From: Asterias rubens
Lineage: Eukaryota; Echinodermata; Asteroidea; Forcipulatida; Asteriidae
DNA length: 64,000 bases
Assembly (NCBI RefSeq): GCF_902459465.1
Contig: NC_047065.1
Coordinates: forward strand, 11,943,634-12,007,633
Direction of reading: 5' to 3'
Position 1 is the stretch's first letter; each line of letters begins with the position of its first letter. The notes under the pieces are model-generated. The model worked only from the letters and a program-made list of their open reading frames with translations. It searched no databases and was not told where the DNA came from. The position numbers and the translations under genes are program-made. This document shows, piece after piece, positions 41,849 through 54,000 of this stretch.

Positions 41849-44800
41849 GATCGACTCGTCAAGAAATACAAACTTCTAGTCTGCCTATTCATATTCGGAC
41901 TTGTGGCGTTTTCTCAATATCCGAATAGTGCAGTAAAATCATCAGCACCCTCAATATCGACACCTTGGCTTTCAAAACCAAACAGGAAATCACTCCAACT
42001 TGACAGAACGGCTCCCGATGTCAAATGTACTCAAAAGACATGCACAGCTGATTCCCAAAACAAAGAATCGTTACCCACAGAATCGACACCTGACCATCTG
42101 GGATTCGTAAAAACCATACCCGATATTATTGGCGTTGATCAACAAGAAGCTATTAAAAATGCGAGCTACCCAAATAAACATTCGATGTTTGTGGAATCGA
42201 ATACCTTGTGTGCACAAACAATTCAAGGTACAATTCCCACGTCAGCATTAAGAAAGGGATACGTTGTAAAGAACTACCCAGCCGCCAAAATCAACGCTGT
42301 AACCGGACTATATGAGAGGAGCCCGCCTCAACGACTTAACTCGACCATTACAAGAGAGAATATCAGTAGCAGTTTGATGGCCCAACTAAAGAAATACATT
42401 CCCCACGTAAGACTTTATTATGACAATTATACTTCTAAAGGTCAATTAGGCCCTGAAAAGCTGTGTTTATGTTTATCAACTCAAAAAGAGTGTGCTCTGA
42501 TCGTCTTAAAAAGCGACAACATCAAAACAATTTTCGTTATCAAACTTTGACCCATTCCAGTTGTTCGGGCCATCGTTTATGAAATACATTTTTTGCTTAG
42601 GGCCTATATGCCCACACATTTATAATAATTTTTACAGCGCAAGAAAATGCTTTGAGACTTTTATTTATTTAAACAAGTCTTAATGTTAAGTCGCCAGTCA
42701 CACAGGCCTGAAGGCCAATTCAAGGTGTGGGCAGGGCTTCAATCGACTATCTTTCCAGGGGCCGTCGCTCAAGGGAGGGGATGAAACAAGGGTGTACGGA
42801 TGTAGGCTTGGGTTCAGAAGCCTGGCTGATAGTAGACTATAGGTTCCAAGTCTTTAATCGTGGCTTTTAGTCGTCCTGATATCAGCTACATTATTGGCTG
42901 AAACAGCGCCCGCTTGTAATAAACCTCCGTCATTTAGCCTACGATCGAGTTTAGCTAATTTGGGGGCGTTTTTTGTGGCTGGGATGCAGAGGAATAACCG
43001 CGATCTAAGACTTGAATCAAGTCTAGGCTGGTAGAGCAGAAAGCACCACCTCCCCAACTTTACGAAGCAATCATTGTTAAGTTTATCGCTTAAGGACACA
43101 AATTAGTGTCACGACCGGGACTCGAACCCACACTCAGCTGATCAAACAACAGAGCTTGAATCCGGTGCCACGATCTTTCATGTGTACAATTTGTTGTTTT
43201 CATGTGTACAATTTGTTGTTTTTCTTGTAGATTTGGCGAACGTACACTCCCTTCACGGGCACCTACAGAAACCCGTGCCGTGTCAGCCCAACATCGGTTT
43301 ACTGTCTCCCATACTTCTATGTCTTGACAGGAGCTAAGAGCGGCTCAACTGATTTTTGGTATTCGCTTGAGTTGCATCCGATGGTATACTCAACGCCTAA
43401 AGAACCGCACTGGTGGACAAGAAAGACAAACCACGAAAGTTAGTTTAACAGTACCTTTAAGAATCCAATCATGGGCGTCAATCTGAAAAGATGAGGGGGG
43501 GGGGCGGGACGTTAGTAATAACATTTACGGCGTGTGGTCCGGGCCCGCTTTAGGGCCCCAGGAAAGTTTTAGGTCGTATTTGCTCTCTGGTGAAATCTGG
43601 GAGTCTGGGGGGTAATGTGCCCTCCTCTCGGATGTCACTGGAATGTAAATGCCTATTTCATTATGATGCACCATTTCTTTGCTACATGTACATGGTTATC
43701 TGACCCCTGAAAATTTGGCATTTTAGATACTCTGTGGTGCCAGAACAATTATAAGCCTTCAAATTTGAGCAGTAAAATTTGGGCCATTAAAACAAAATGA
43801 AAAAGATGGGTATGTGTAGTTGATTGTTTGCAATGTTGTACACGCAAGGTATGCCAAAGAAAACAATTTCAGAAACGTCTCAATTGAATATGGTATCAAA
43901 ATGGAACAGAGTAAATAACAGCCTCGGGTGCGGGGGTGCGGAGATACCTGGGTAAAACATGACCAATATCGCTCGAACTAGCAATAGAGGCAGCAGAACG
44001 GCAATGGCATACAGAGACAGCGCGCCACTGTAAAGTAAACATACTACAAGAGTAGGGAGATGACACGCACGTACGTACATGGCCTTATAAGACACACTAG
44101 TTTGCATTTTAGATGCTATGTGGTGCAATCTTGGGCCAATTTTGAGGGAGGACATTTGATATAGTGTCCCCCACCCTTCAAAAAGTTGTGTCATTCTTTT
44201 CCGCAGTATTAATGCCCATGGTGGGACACATGGTTTGGTCCTACCGAGTGCAATTCTTGAATTTCATGATAAAGATGGTCAAAGACACGGGGGAGCATTT
44301 GATATTGTGTCCCTCACCCTCCAAAAGATGGGGGACATGTCCCACTGCCCCCCTCCCGATTGACGCCCATTAATATGAATACATTGTATTGTAAACATTG
44401 CCCCTCCAGACATCCGAAGAGAGGTAGCCACATCTAGGCTGGTCTGTAAGATCCGATCCAACCCAGAGACCTTGACTTCCACCCTAGGCCTAGACTTAAG
44501 TCGAGAAACCCAATCTGGTCCAATGTCCCGGACAGTGCAGCGACAGCAGAAGATCTATGGCGCACACGTCCCCCACAAGTTCCTGGTCGCTGACCCCACC
44601 ATCCAACTTCCGGGAATGGACCTCCCGCTCGGCCATTGGTGCGTCTTAAACCGGTTTCGTACAGACGCAGGGCCGTGCCGCAGCAGCCTACACAAGTGTG
44701 GCTACCTTGCATCTCCGCTTTGTGATTATGGAGAACCACAGACGATGCGCCACATGATAGATGACTGCCCACTCTCTCACCTTGATGGTGGCATCAAAGC

Positions 44801-45055
44801 CCTTCACCTGGCTGAGGACCCAGCCGTAAACTGGATTATGGACTTCAAAACGAGATCTACATAGCATACGACATCATTATTGTATTGTACTATTTAACGC
44901 ACAATTAACTTTACATGAACATGCGTGGTTTATCACCTGTCTTTTCAACCCCCCCCCCTCTCTTTTTATAGTTGCTAGATACGACCGCTTCTACAAAAAA
45001 TTTGAGCAATGTGTTCGAACAGACACTGATCCAAACATTCATAACTACATAACGG
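41849..45055 (+). CDS. CHST15-like carbohydrate sulfotransferase, partial: three exons, 5' start and 3' half not found
   Basis: Exons 41849-42406, 43231-43438 and 44972-45055; acceptors CAG/TAG/TAG, donors GTAAGA, GTTAGT, GTGAGT; frame continuous. Exon a opens DRLVKKYKLLVCLFIFGLVA, a type II signal-anchor for the Golgi, then a Ser/Thr/Pro-rich stem. The upstream codons hit a TGA at 41777 with no ATG, so the start lies in an unseen exon. Exon b carries CLPYFYVLTGAKSGSTDF, the 5'-phosphosulfate (PAPS) loop of sulfotransferases, and KEPHWWTRK, a motif typical of CHST15 (GalNAc-4-sulfate 6-O-sulfotransferase) and its invertebrate relatives. The loop reads AKSGST where vertebrates have PKCGTT. The expected 3'-phosphate site (LRDPVxRxYSxY) and the C-terminal half were not found before the next gene. 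Truncated gene, pseudogene, or exons lost or missed. Confidence 0.8.
42692..43172 (-). repeat. SINE group S1c with internal disruption
   Basis: AAGTCGCCAGTCACACAGGC and CCTGAAGGCCAATTCAAGGT on one side, the tRNA-like head (GTGTCACGACCGGGACTCG) on the other; about 160 bases of other sequence lie between two copies of the GCCTGGCTG(A/G)TAG segment. In intron a-b of the sulfotransferase gene. Confidence 0.72.
43439..44401. other. Sulfotransferase intron b-c, unassigned part
   Basis: Two related segments, about 44110-44180 and 44280-44345, share GGAG(G/C)A(C/T)ATTTGATAT(A/T)GTGTCCC, indicating a small local duplication. A hydrophobic minus-strand frame at 43890-44079 is discussed under findings. 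Confidence 0.45.
44402..44864 (+). mobile_element. Non-LTR retrotransposon remnant, C-terminal domain
   Basis: Open frame ...RREVATSRLVCKIRSNPE, PLGHWCVLNRFRTDAGPC, LHKCGYLASPLCDYGEPQTM, RHMIDDCPLSHLDGGIKALH. This is the conserved C-terminal block of jockey/RTE-type reverse transcriptases (LNRFRTG.G.C...LHKWG....C.CG..QTM.HI...CP). The second cysteine of the C-x-C-G motif is Tyr here. 5'-truncated, about 110 bases upstream of sulfotransferase exon c, in the same orientation. Confidence 0.85.
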
Positions 45056-45084
45056 GTGAGTTTACCGATTATTTTCAATGTGCT

Positions 45085-45471
45085 TTAAAGGCAGTGGACA
45101 CTATTGGTAATTACTTAAAATAATTATCGTCATAAAACCTTTCTTGATTACGAGTAATGGGGAGAAGTTGATATTATAAAACATTGTGAGAAACAGCTCC
45201 CTCCGAAGTGACGTAGTTTTCGAGAAAGAAGTAATTTTCCACGAATTCGGTTTCGAGACCTCAAGTTTAGAACTTGAGGTCTCGAAATCAAGCATCAGAA
45301 AGCAAACAACTTCGTGTGACAAGGGTGTTTTTTTCTTTCATTAATATCTCGCAACTTCGACGACCGATTGAGCTCAAATTTTCACAGGTTTGTTATATTA
45401 TGCATATGTTGAGATACACCAAGTGAGAAGACTGGTCTTCGACAATTACCAATAGTGTCCATTGTCTTTAA
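45085..45471. repeat. TTAA-bounded hairpin MITE, family A, full length
   Basis: TTAA at both borders; begins about 30 bases after the sulfotransferase exon c donor. Confidence 0.86.
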
Positions 45472-45930
45472 AATTCGCTGCTGCAATCTGCTTACTAAAC
45501 ACAGATTACCAAAACTCCCGTTTATAATGCCCCAAAAGGCACTGGACACCAAAGCGGGTTTATATGAAATTGGACCTAGATGAGGGTCACAAATAACTAC
45601 ACTTTTTCACATTTCACATTTATTTTTTAAATACACAGCAGTTTTTTTTAAAGTGTCTCTAGAAAATTAAAATCATGCTATTTTTCTTTATAAGGTATTG
45701 TTTGAGGCACAAAGTTAGAACGTGGTGAACTTACAACAAAACTATTTACCTTTTTCGTGTTTATTCGTTTTTGTTAGCAAACAAATTGCGTACTCATATA
45801 TACTCATATACCATGCATATAAAAAAAATACGCACCCTTTTATTAACAATTATGTACTGCACTATTGGGAAAGCTGACCCAAATAAATGTTAATTGGTGA
45901 CGGACATGTGCGCTTTATAAGAAGCCACAA

Positions 45931-45942
45931 TTAGTATTATTA

Positions 45943-45984
<42 letters not shown>

Positions 45985-45986
45985 CA
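45931..45986. repeat. (TTA)n microsatellite
   Basis: About 17 units of ATT ending ATCATTAAGG. Confidence 0.85.
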
Positions 45987-46190
45987 TTAAGGCCCGTCCC
46001 CCTTTTAACTGTTGTGTATTTAAAAAAACAACATATTGCTATGTTTGCTCATGTTTTTTAATCCTGCATTTAAATGTTTTTCTTGACTGTAACAGCGATT
46101 TGAAACAGTGTTAAAGCGCTTTATAAATGCATTTAAGTTAAGCTAAGTCATCTTCTGTGCTTTGCCCTCTTAACGCGTACATGGTGAACC

Positions 46191-46418
46191 TGGGGTCGAT
46201 TTCGAAAAGGGTTTAGACTGTAGTCCTATGTTCAGTTAGGACGAGTTACTCGTCATAACTTAAGATTATCCAATTCAGGTTTAATATCTCCTAGGACTAG
46301 CTTTTACCAGTTAAATCCATTGTTCTGGGTTATGTACGCATGCTCAGAACTACGTGAACAATGGACGTTTACCTGGTAAGTCTGCTGCCACCTAGCGTTC
46401 CAAATTCCCCCATTGGGG
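46191..46418. repeat. Half family B element joined to half family L element
   Basis: 46191-46301 is the left part of B (GGGGTCGATTTC to CTCCTAGGACTAGC). 46303-46418 is family L lacking its left end (TTACCAGTTAAATCCATTGT to GCTGCCACCTAGCGTTCC). A deletion seems to have joined them. Confidence 0.65.
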
Positions 46419-46908
46419 CGTGCCTTGACAAAATGGCCAGGTTTCGGAGAAATAAATCACCCTCGTCCCAAGTTTCAATTTGTTTCAGTGTTAATCTATA
46501 ATACTTACAACCAAGTCTAACATAAAAAGTGGAAATATATTTAGAAAAAATATATATAATATGACAAATTGCTCATTTGCTTTTCTTACTTCAAGAAATG
46601 TGTAAGGAGATTTAATATCATAGAAAAAAATGTTGTCTTTTTCGATAAGCGCCAGTTTCCCAGTGAATTCTGTCTGCCGGAGAATCGGTCTCCCAATTGG
46701 AATATAACATGGGCTGGATGAGGATGATTCAAAAGAGGGCGCTCTCACAAGTAGTTTGTACACAGTTTGCCATGGGGGACCGTGAATCTCCTGCCACACA
46801 AGACTTGCACAGGATATTGTGGGGAAAACGCCAAGTCAGACCACGCGCAAAGCCAATTATTTAGTTCAAGAACAACTCTATAATATTGTAGTCTAAATGG
46901 TATAAAAA

Positions 46909-47313
46909 TTTATGTACTTTTTCCTAACACAAAAAAACACAATGTCCACAGATTTACATTAAACTTACACAGTTTGAAGATTATGATAGTAGAAAGCTTC
47001 CCTTGAAATTTTACCTACTGAGGTGCTGTAGTTTTTGAGAAATGAGTAAAAGTAATAACTTTCGTCTCAGTTTTAGCATGTAAAAACGTATTAACCAGTT
47101 ATGCTATGGTTTTGGTATAATATCATAACTGGTTAAGAGGATTTTACATGCTAAAATAATGTTGGTCTCATGAGACCAAAATTATTTCGTGACTTGTTTT
47201 CCTCGTTTCTCAAAAACTACACAACCTTAGTTAGTAATATTTGAAGGGAAGCTTTCCACTATCATTATCTTCAAACCCTGTAAGTTTAATGGAAATCTGT
47301 GGACATTGTGTTA
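46909..47313. repeat. Hairpin MITE, family E
   Basis: Arms ACAATGTCCACAGATTTACA and TAAATCTGTGG-type complement AATGGAAATCTGTGGACATT; centre with the smaller palindrome TAACCAGTTATG...CATAACTGGTTA. The right TTAA border is replaced by GTTAACGC. Confidence 0.78.
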
Positions 47314-47318
47314 ACGCA

Positions 47319-48110
47319 GTTGCCGTTCGCAACACGATACTGTCCGCAACATGCATTACTGGAGAACATTATTATACCAGTATCACACAAACAGTCAAAA
47401 CTATAAACGATCCAGATGTGTGGACTTGCTCCAGTCCTTCCGAGTCAGGCTCTAAACAAGTTGATATAGCGACCTCTACCCAAAAATCCCCCTTGCCAGA
47501 ATGTTTATACTAATTGAGCTCAGGCTATTTGTATGCTGTGTACGCCAAGGTTCGGTCAAACTCCAAAGGTCATTGTTTGTGAAGCTAATCTATGTAAACA
47601 ACAATAGTTATAGTGGCTTTCAACACAGCACACAAATCCGTTGTGGTGGGAGACCCTCTGTGTGTGTGTGTCCCCCCCCCCTCCCCCCCCCCTAGACTTG
47701 ACTCAAGTCCCAATCCCGTGCCAGCGCCACAGAAAAACAGGCCCAACCTGTTCTGCCTGCGGGATCGCTGCTGCAATAGCTACATTTTGACGATGGGGGC
47801 GCACTTGTTATGTGACTCAGAGCCGTATTATTATTGGTACTTGACTGCTGGCACGTTGTGTTTGGGACCTCACACGATCAAGGGACTTAAATCAAGTCTA
47901 CCCCCCCCCCCCGGAGTATGTGTGTCCCCCCCCCCCCAATAAGACAATACAAACTACTGCTGACAGCGGCCCGGTGTTGAGTCATCCTCCTCCCCCCCCC
48001 CCCCCAGCCCATGTTAAGTTCCCATTGTGACAGAATCTCTGGTGGACAGTTGCCCATGCATGGGACACCTCACTCATTTACGCCCATGTACAGGCCTCGT
48101 GGAGTCCGAA
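47319..48110. other. Poly-C-rich spacer, no gene
   Basis: Several C-runs of 8 to 14 (for example 47671-47694, 47901-47913, 47930-47938, 47993-48005). Two related segments, GACTTGACTCAAGTCCCAAT and GGGACTTAAATCAAGTCTAC, are inverted. Open frames here are low-complexity. Confidence 0.5.
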
Positions 48111-48111
48111 T

Positions 48112-48460
48112 CTAAAAGGTACATTACAGAATTGTTTTTTGCTAACAAAAAGTGGCTGATACTTCATGTAATCCACCATAATAATATATAAATTGAAAAA
48201 CCTGTAGAAGTTTGAGATCGATCGGCCATCTTGGTCACAGGTGAAAGAGAACGATTGGGCTACACAGTTTTCATGACTTAGGTTTAAAACGCTCACTGAT
48301 CGAGCGATAGACTCCAAACGGATTTAAAAAAAATTATTTTTCATCAATATTATAACATTTCAGACAGAAATGTAGTTTGAGGGATTTTTTCTACTATAAT
48401 CATCACTATAGACATTGTAAGTTGTATGTAAATCTGTGGTCTTAGTCGAGTTTTTTAAAT
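48112..48460. repeat. Hairpin MITE, family P, copy 2
   Basis: AAAGGTACATTACAGAATTG at the left; TGTAAATCTGTGGTCTTAGT near the right. Weaker arm match than copy 1. Confidence 0.6.
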
Positions 48461-48546
48461 GAGGGTTGCCGTAATTGTCGTTGCATCATAAGGTGATCAT
48501 CACATTTTTTGGGGAGCAATAAACTAGTTATTGCTCCATGGTTTTA

Positions 48547-48584
48547 GCAATTTCCTCAAACAAGGCCTTGTTTGAGGAAATTGC
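48547..48584. repeat. Perfect 38-base palindrome without spacer
   Basis: GCAATTTCCTCAAACAAGG followed directly by its exact complement. Confidence 0.9.
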
Positions 48585-49391
48585 AAGGGTTCTGCCCATG
48601 ACAGTCGGTGCCGGAAGTGGTTCGCCCTGCACTCAGGGTTCTCCACCACCACCACTGGCAAATTTTTCGTCAGTTCCTTTAAAAACGCACATAGAGGCGC
48701 TATAATTATAAGAACCTGCCTGCAAAAAAAAAAAACGGGAAAAAAACACACACTTTATAGTTGCGATGGCACTGATGGGCTTTCGTACAATTATGTCTCG
48801 TATTATCATAGTTATTATAATGAACGACTGTCAGCAATATCAAGGCCACATCACACACACGGAACTTGAAACATTTGTACATGATTCCCTTAATCACAGA
48901 CACCTAGTCCATCTAAAGTAGCTAGTCCAAATTGTTGTGAGAGTTTGTCATTATGTTCCTGTGTAAAAGAAAACCAAGAATATCGCCTATCTGCTGGGAG
49001 AGCATGCCATAGAACCATGAGACCGGTAAGTGGCTTTTATCTTGTAGTACGCTGTAGAAATCCTAGTTGGCTTGCACGCCTACAGCAGGCGACGCGCGCC
49101 GAATGCACAGTTCGTGTACAGAAATTATGCATGTGTATAACAATCACACAAGCCATTTTGAGGACATGCAATAATAGGAGTGTACTGTTAGTGTTGGTGT
49201 TCAGATAATATGGACATGTGAATGGACATTTTTAATCACGAGCTGTGCACCTGGAGCTCAGCTCCTGGCGAGGGTGCAGATGTTTTGAGCAATCGCCATT
49301 ATGAGCGCCTGCATTGGCGGATACCTGCGCAGTAGACTTCTATTATTATTGTTATTATTTTACATATATCTGCACTGTACTGTAGCCTTCG

Positions 49392-49396
<5 letters not shown>

Positions 49397-49433
<37 letters not shown>

Positions 49434-49436
49434 GTT
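49397..49436. repeat. (ATT)n microsatellite
   Basis: About 12 units of TTA after CTTCGATTA. Confidence 0.85.
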
Positions 49437-49534
49437 TTTATATACACAGACAGTTCTGATATACCCGAACCTAGTCGTGTGTCTACCATATATATCTCAA
49501 AATGGCTTTTACTATGCTGTTGCCTTACGTGATC

Positions 49535-49699
49535 CCGTCGATTTCACCAAACTCTTCCTAACTTAGGGTTAATCTTAGGAAGGGTTCAGATCCGTATCCA
49601 AATACGTTAGGACGCATTGAACCCATCCTAAGTTAGGACAGGTTACTCGTTCTAACTCGAGTTAGGATTAATCCTAGCGTTTCGTGAAATCGGCTGCAG
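49535..49699. repeat. Hairpin MITE, family B (GGATTAATCC subtype)
   Basis: Ends GTCGATTTCACCAAACTC and TTTCGTGAAATCGGCTGCAG; centre GACGCATTGAACCCATCC as in the copy at 10597. Confidence 0.82.
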
Positions 49700-51040
49700 G
49701 ATAAGTGGTCATAACGCACGGCAGTAGAACGGTTATCAAACGTCAATGTAAACAGCCATGGTAGGTTTCCTATGATTATGCATTTGGTCTAGGCGACAGA
49801 GAACAACCCATTATAGTGCATAGAAGAGAACAACGAGTCTAAAGACGCCATGAGTGATGCAGGATTCCATTAAATGTGTGTTTTTTTGGTTAAAGGCAGT
49901 GGACACTATTGCTTATTTTATTGCATACTAAAAGCACTAACTGTGTTTCGTATGCATATACTCGTCTTGCTGATAATATAAAAGCATTGTACCCGGTACT
50001 AGTCTTGCTGTTATTCGCTACTACAGCACTGTGTTTGGTACTTGTTGTATAATTCTATTACTAAAAACACCATATTTGGTACTTAAATTGATTTCATTTT
50101 ACTACTAAAAGTTGCCTATTCTTGTGTTCGTTTTTGTCTGTACTGTTACTCTACTCTAGACGATGTGACCCGTGACATCACATGTTTACTAAAAGAGCCA
50201 CCACGCCTGGACTTCCTGCAGGCAAGATTTGTACACAGCTCAATGGAAGAAAATGTAAAATCTCATACTTTATGGAGATTGCACTGTCCAATTCTTATTA
50301 AATTTTGATACGATGAAACAGGGCACATCTCAAAACTTGTCCAGCTTTTACTTTCGTTACTCTTGGATTTATGTCAAAATTATATGACACAAAATGTCAA
50401 CTTTCCCATGACCAGTGCAGCATCTTGCCTGCCAGACTAGCTAAAAATGTTCAAGGTCACACTTAATGTAAACAAAGTTCACATGGACTGTAAAAGCACT
50501 GTATTCGATAAACTTGTCTTGCTATCATTGTGTTCTGTATGATACTTGTCTTTATTCTATTATTAATAACTCATAGTTGTCTCGTGCCATTAAACATTGT
50601 TATCCATCTGTTTCCCCTAACCTAAACAAACACACCAAAAGCTATACAGATAAAACAACACACCCAAAAATGGAAGTACACCACTGCAATGGTGATGAAT
50701 GAATCACTTATAGACATTGCCACGTCACAGCCCGAGTTTTTGCTAACTGAGGTTGGAAAACTATGGATGAGCACATCACGAACAGAGAGTTTGTATGAAA
50801 TATTACAAACTTTCAATATTGACAATGTTGAATTTGTTGGAAAAAGTTCAACAAACTATAAGAGATGTTTCAACTCATGAAAAAAAAATTGAATTTGCTC
50901 ACAATTTGTTATGACACGATTTATTGTTTTGCTTTTATTCGGTCGGCCATGCCAACCTGCGCATTTTTTTTTAAATAAACAATGGACATTTCTATGGTGG
51001 TAATTTTGATTGTATGAATCCATTTTTTTTTTGTTAACAG
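49700..51040. other. Upstream region of the sialyltransferase gene, nothing recognised
   Basis: AT-rich; a family A stub (AAAGGCAGTGGACACTATTG) at 49893-49912. Three loosely repeated segments around 49930, 50000 and 50510 share GTA(T/C)TCG-(A/G)TA-type text with CTTGTCTTGCT. Must contain a 5' UTR exon because an acceptor precedes the start codon exon. Confidence 0.45.
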
Positions 51041-51046
51041 CTGCCA

Positions 51047-54000
51047 ATGTTGAACCTTAGACAAGCCTTCACACTGACTGTCTTTGTTTCATTCCTCATG
51101 CCGTTGTACTTTGTGATCTATCGATACCATAATGAGAGGGTTGACTATCAACACCAAGCACCAATCTTCACTGGTGCTGTCAATGGATCTATTCGTCACT
51201 ACAAATCTTTGCTGGGTGATGATCAGGTATAAGGGGCTATGGACACCTTTGGTAATTGCCTAAGACCAGTGCTCTCACTTTGTGTAACTCAACATATGCA
51301 TAGAATAATGTGAACGTTTGATACGCAAGAGAAAATAATGGAAGAACAAACACCATTGTCGCACAAGATATGTGCTTTCAGATGCCTTGATTTCGAGACC
51401 TCAGCTGAGGTCTCTTATTAAATTCAAATTGGCTGGTAACCTGTTTCTGTTAAAGGGTCTAGGTACTTTTTGTAGGACAAAAAAACAACCACAGATTTAC
51501 ACTAAACTTACACAGAAGATAGTAGAAAGCTTCCCTGAAAATATTAGTTGCTGAGGTGCTGTAGTTTTTGAGAAATGAGTAAAAACAATGTCATGAACCT
51601 AATTTTCGTCTCAGTGATCATGAGACGAAAATTATTTTAGCATGTAAATACGTATTTTCATGACATTGTTTTACTCGTTTCTCAAAAACTACAGCACCTC
51701 AGCAACTAATATTTTATGGTACACTTTCTACCTTCGTTATCTTCAAACGGTGTAAGTTTAATGTGAATATGTGGACATTGTGTTTGTGTTATAAAAAGTA
51801 CCCAAATCCTTTAAGCGGTTCCTTTTTTTCTAAGCAGGTTTTTGTGCTTATCTACAGGCTTTATGAAGTTGGGCCCAGGGTTGGATTTCACAAAAAGTAT
51901 TATCGACTTTTTTTTTTAAATTGTGGGTGGGAGGGTCAAAAGAAATAACTGCAAAACGAAATTCAATTAAAACAAATTAAACAAATTATGGAAAAAATGG
52001 GATGTTTTTTTTTTCATCAACATTTTTATAAGACAGCAGGGGTCGATTTCACAAAGAGTTAGGACTAGTCCTAACTAAGGACTAGTCCTAAGAGATATCA
52101 AAAACGTACAGCTAGTCCTAAGTTAGGACGAGTAACTCGAGATAAGACTAGTCCCAACTCTTTGTGAAACCCACCCCAGGGGTCGATTTCACAAAGAGTT
52201 AGGACTCGTCTTATCTCGAGTTAGGACGAGTAACTCGTCCTAATTAAGATTAATCTTAAGGTCTGCATGCTACAGTGCAGAGTGGGGACTCTTCCTAAGT
52301 CCTAAGATTAATCTTAAGTTAGGAAGAGTTTTGTGAAATCCACGGCAGAACCTCATAATATCAAACTAAAGACTGTTGTACAAAGTTTTATGTGCAAGCC
52401 AGTTTAATCTCTGTTTAAACAATAAAGTTGTGGGTTTAATCCACGAACGGCTATTGAAAACTACTGGTTGTAGACCTTTGATCTAAACAAAAGATTTACA
52501 TCATTTTGAGGTAATACTATTGCAAAAATAGAAAGTTGGGGTGGTTGGTGTAAAAGCTAGTGGTACTTGTAAGGATGACGATGATATAAGACGGATTATT
52601 CTCTGTTTACAATGATCTGGGTTGTATTTATTTAGCGGGCATTAAGCAAGTGCCCTATCTCAGCCTGATCGATAGAGGGCGCTAGACTAACTATTGTTAC
52701 AGTTGGGTTGTTCAAAAATATTTTGATTTTTTTTTCGAAGTTAGGACTATCTTGGTGAAATCGACCACAGGTCGGCTACGACAATTATACCATCACGTCG
52801 TTCGAGGATTTGGATAAAATAAAAAGTAAACAGTTGCCGTTCTTTTCTTCTGTTGCAGCCAGTGACGCTCCGATGTTCATCTTGCGCTTTGGTGTCAAGC
52901 TCGGGTTACCTCCTGGACAAGGGAGCCGGGCAGGCTATCGAGGGACACCCCTGCGTTATCAGAATGAACTCTGCCCCGGTCAAAGGGTACGAAAAAGACG
53001 TCGGTAACCGCACAACGGTACGAGTGATGAACTTCATGGATGGTGTGCGGGCTGATCGATTGCCTCCAGAGGGGAGTGATGTGCTCGTCTGGGGACTGTT
53101 CAGAAGGGAGAGCTATTTATCAAAAGTGAAAGAAACGGTCAAGAGACTCAGACCAGGGATATTTATCCACGCTCAGACGTACGAAGGAGAGAAGGAGGCT
53201 GAGGATTTGTTTAATTCTGAAACGGGAACATCGCTGTGAGTCCCCCCCCCTCCTCCTCCTCTTCTTCTCGGTTCCTAGTCCTTAAATTGTCCGTATAGCA
53301 TGCCTTGCCATAACAGACACTGTAAACGTTTGGTAATTGTCAACGACCAGTGTTTTCACTTGGTGTATCCCATCATAGGCATAAAATAACAAGCATGTGA
53401 AAATTTGTGTTCAATCGGTCATCGAAGTTGCGAGAAAATGATGAAAGAAGAAACACCCTTGTTGGACACTTTGTGTGCTTTCAGATAGGAATAAAAGACT
53501 TCTATAGCTAGAAGTGTTTTATTATTTTAGTGAGAAATTACCTCTTTTTTCAAAAACTACGTTACTTCAGAGGGAGTCGTTTCCCACAATGTTTTATACT
53601 ATCAACAGCTCTCCAATGCTCGTTACCAAGTTACCATTTGTTTTCAGTAATTACCAAACGTTTAACTTCCCTTTAAAGACACTCGGGTCGATTTCACAAA
53701 AAGTTAACTCGTCCTAAATCCTAGGACCAGTCCTAAAGTTAGGACTAAAGACCCAAGTTCTTTGTGAAATCGACCCCTCGACACCTTTGGTAAGTGTCAA
53801 AGAGTATTCACACTTGGTGCATATCCCAACATATGCATAAAATAACAGTTATGGGTTCTTTTACATGCGTTACACAACACATAGGACCAACGGCTTTACG
53901 TCCCATCCGAAGGACGACGCAATGGTTAAGTGTCTTAAGGACACAAGTGTTACGGCTGGGGATTCGAACCCACACTCTGCTGATCAGAAACACCCTGTGC

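Noticed and set aside
46491..46799. Minus-strand 102-codon frame (WQEIHGPPWQTVYKLL...)
   Set aside because: No recognised domain, and the second half is low-complexity hydrophobic; possibly a decayed repeat, but unsupported as a gene.
49449..49560. Frame reading YYAVALRDPV as the missing 3'-phosphate site of the sulfotransferase
   Set aside because: It is in the wrong phase after exon c, the upstream residues do not fit the family, and the downstream half is family B repeat. LRDPV is probably chance.
52771..52858. Extension GYDNYTITSFEDLDKIKSK as an earlier start of sialyltransferase exon 2
   Set aside because: It is in a different frame from the sialylmotif, while the acceptor at 52857-52858 has a strong pyrimidine tract and joins exon 1 in phase to the family sequence.
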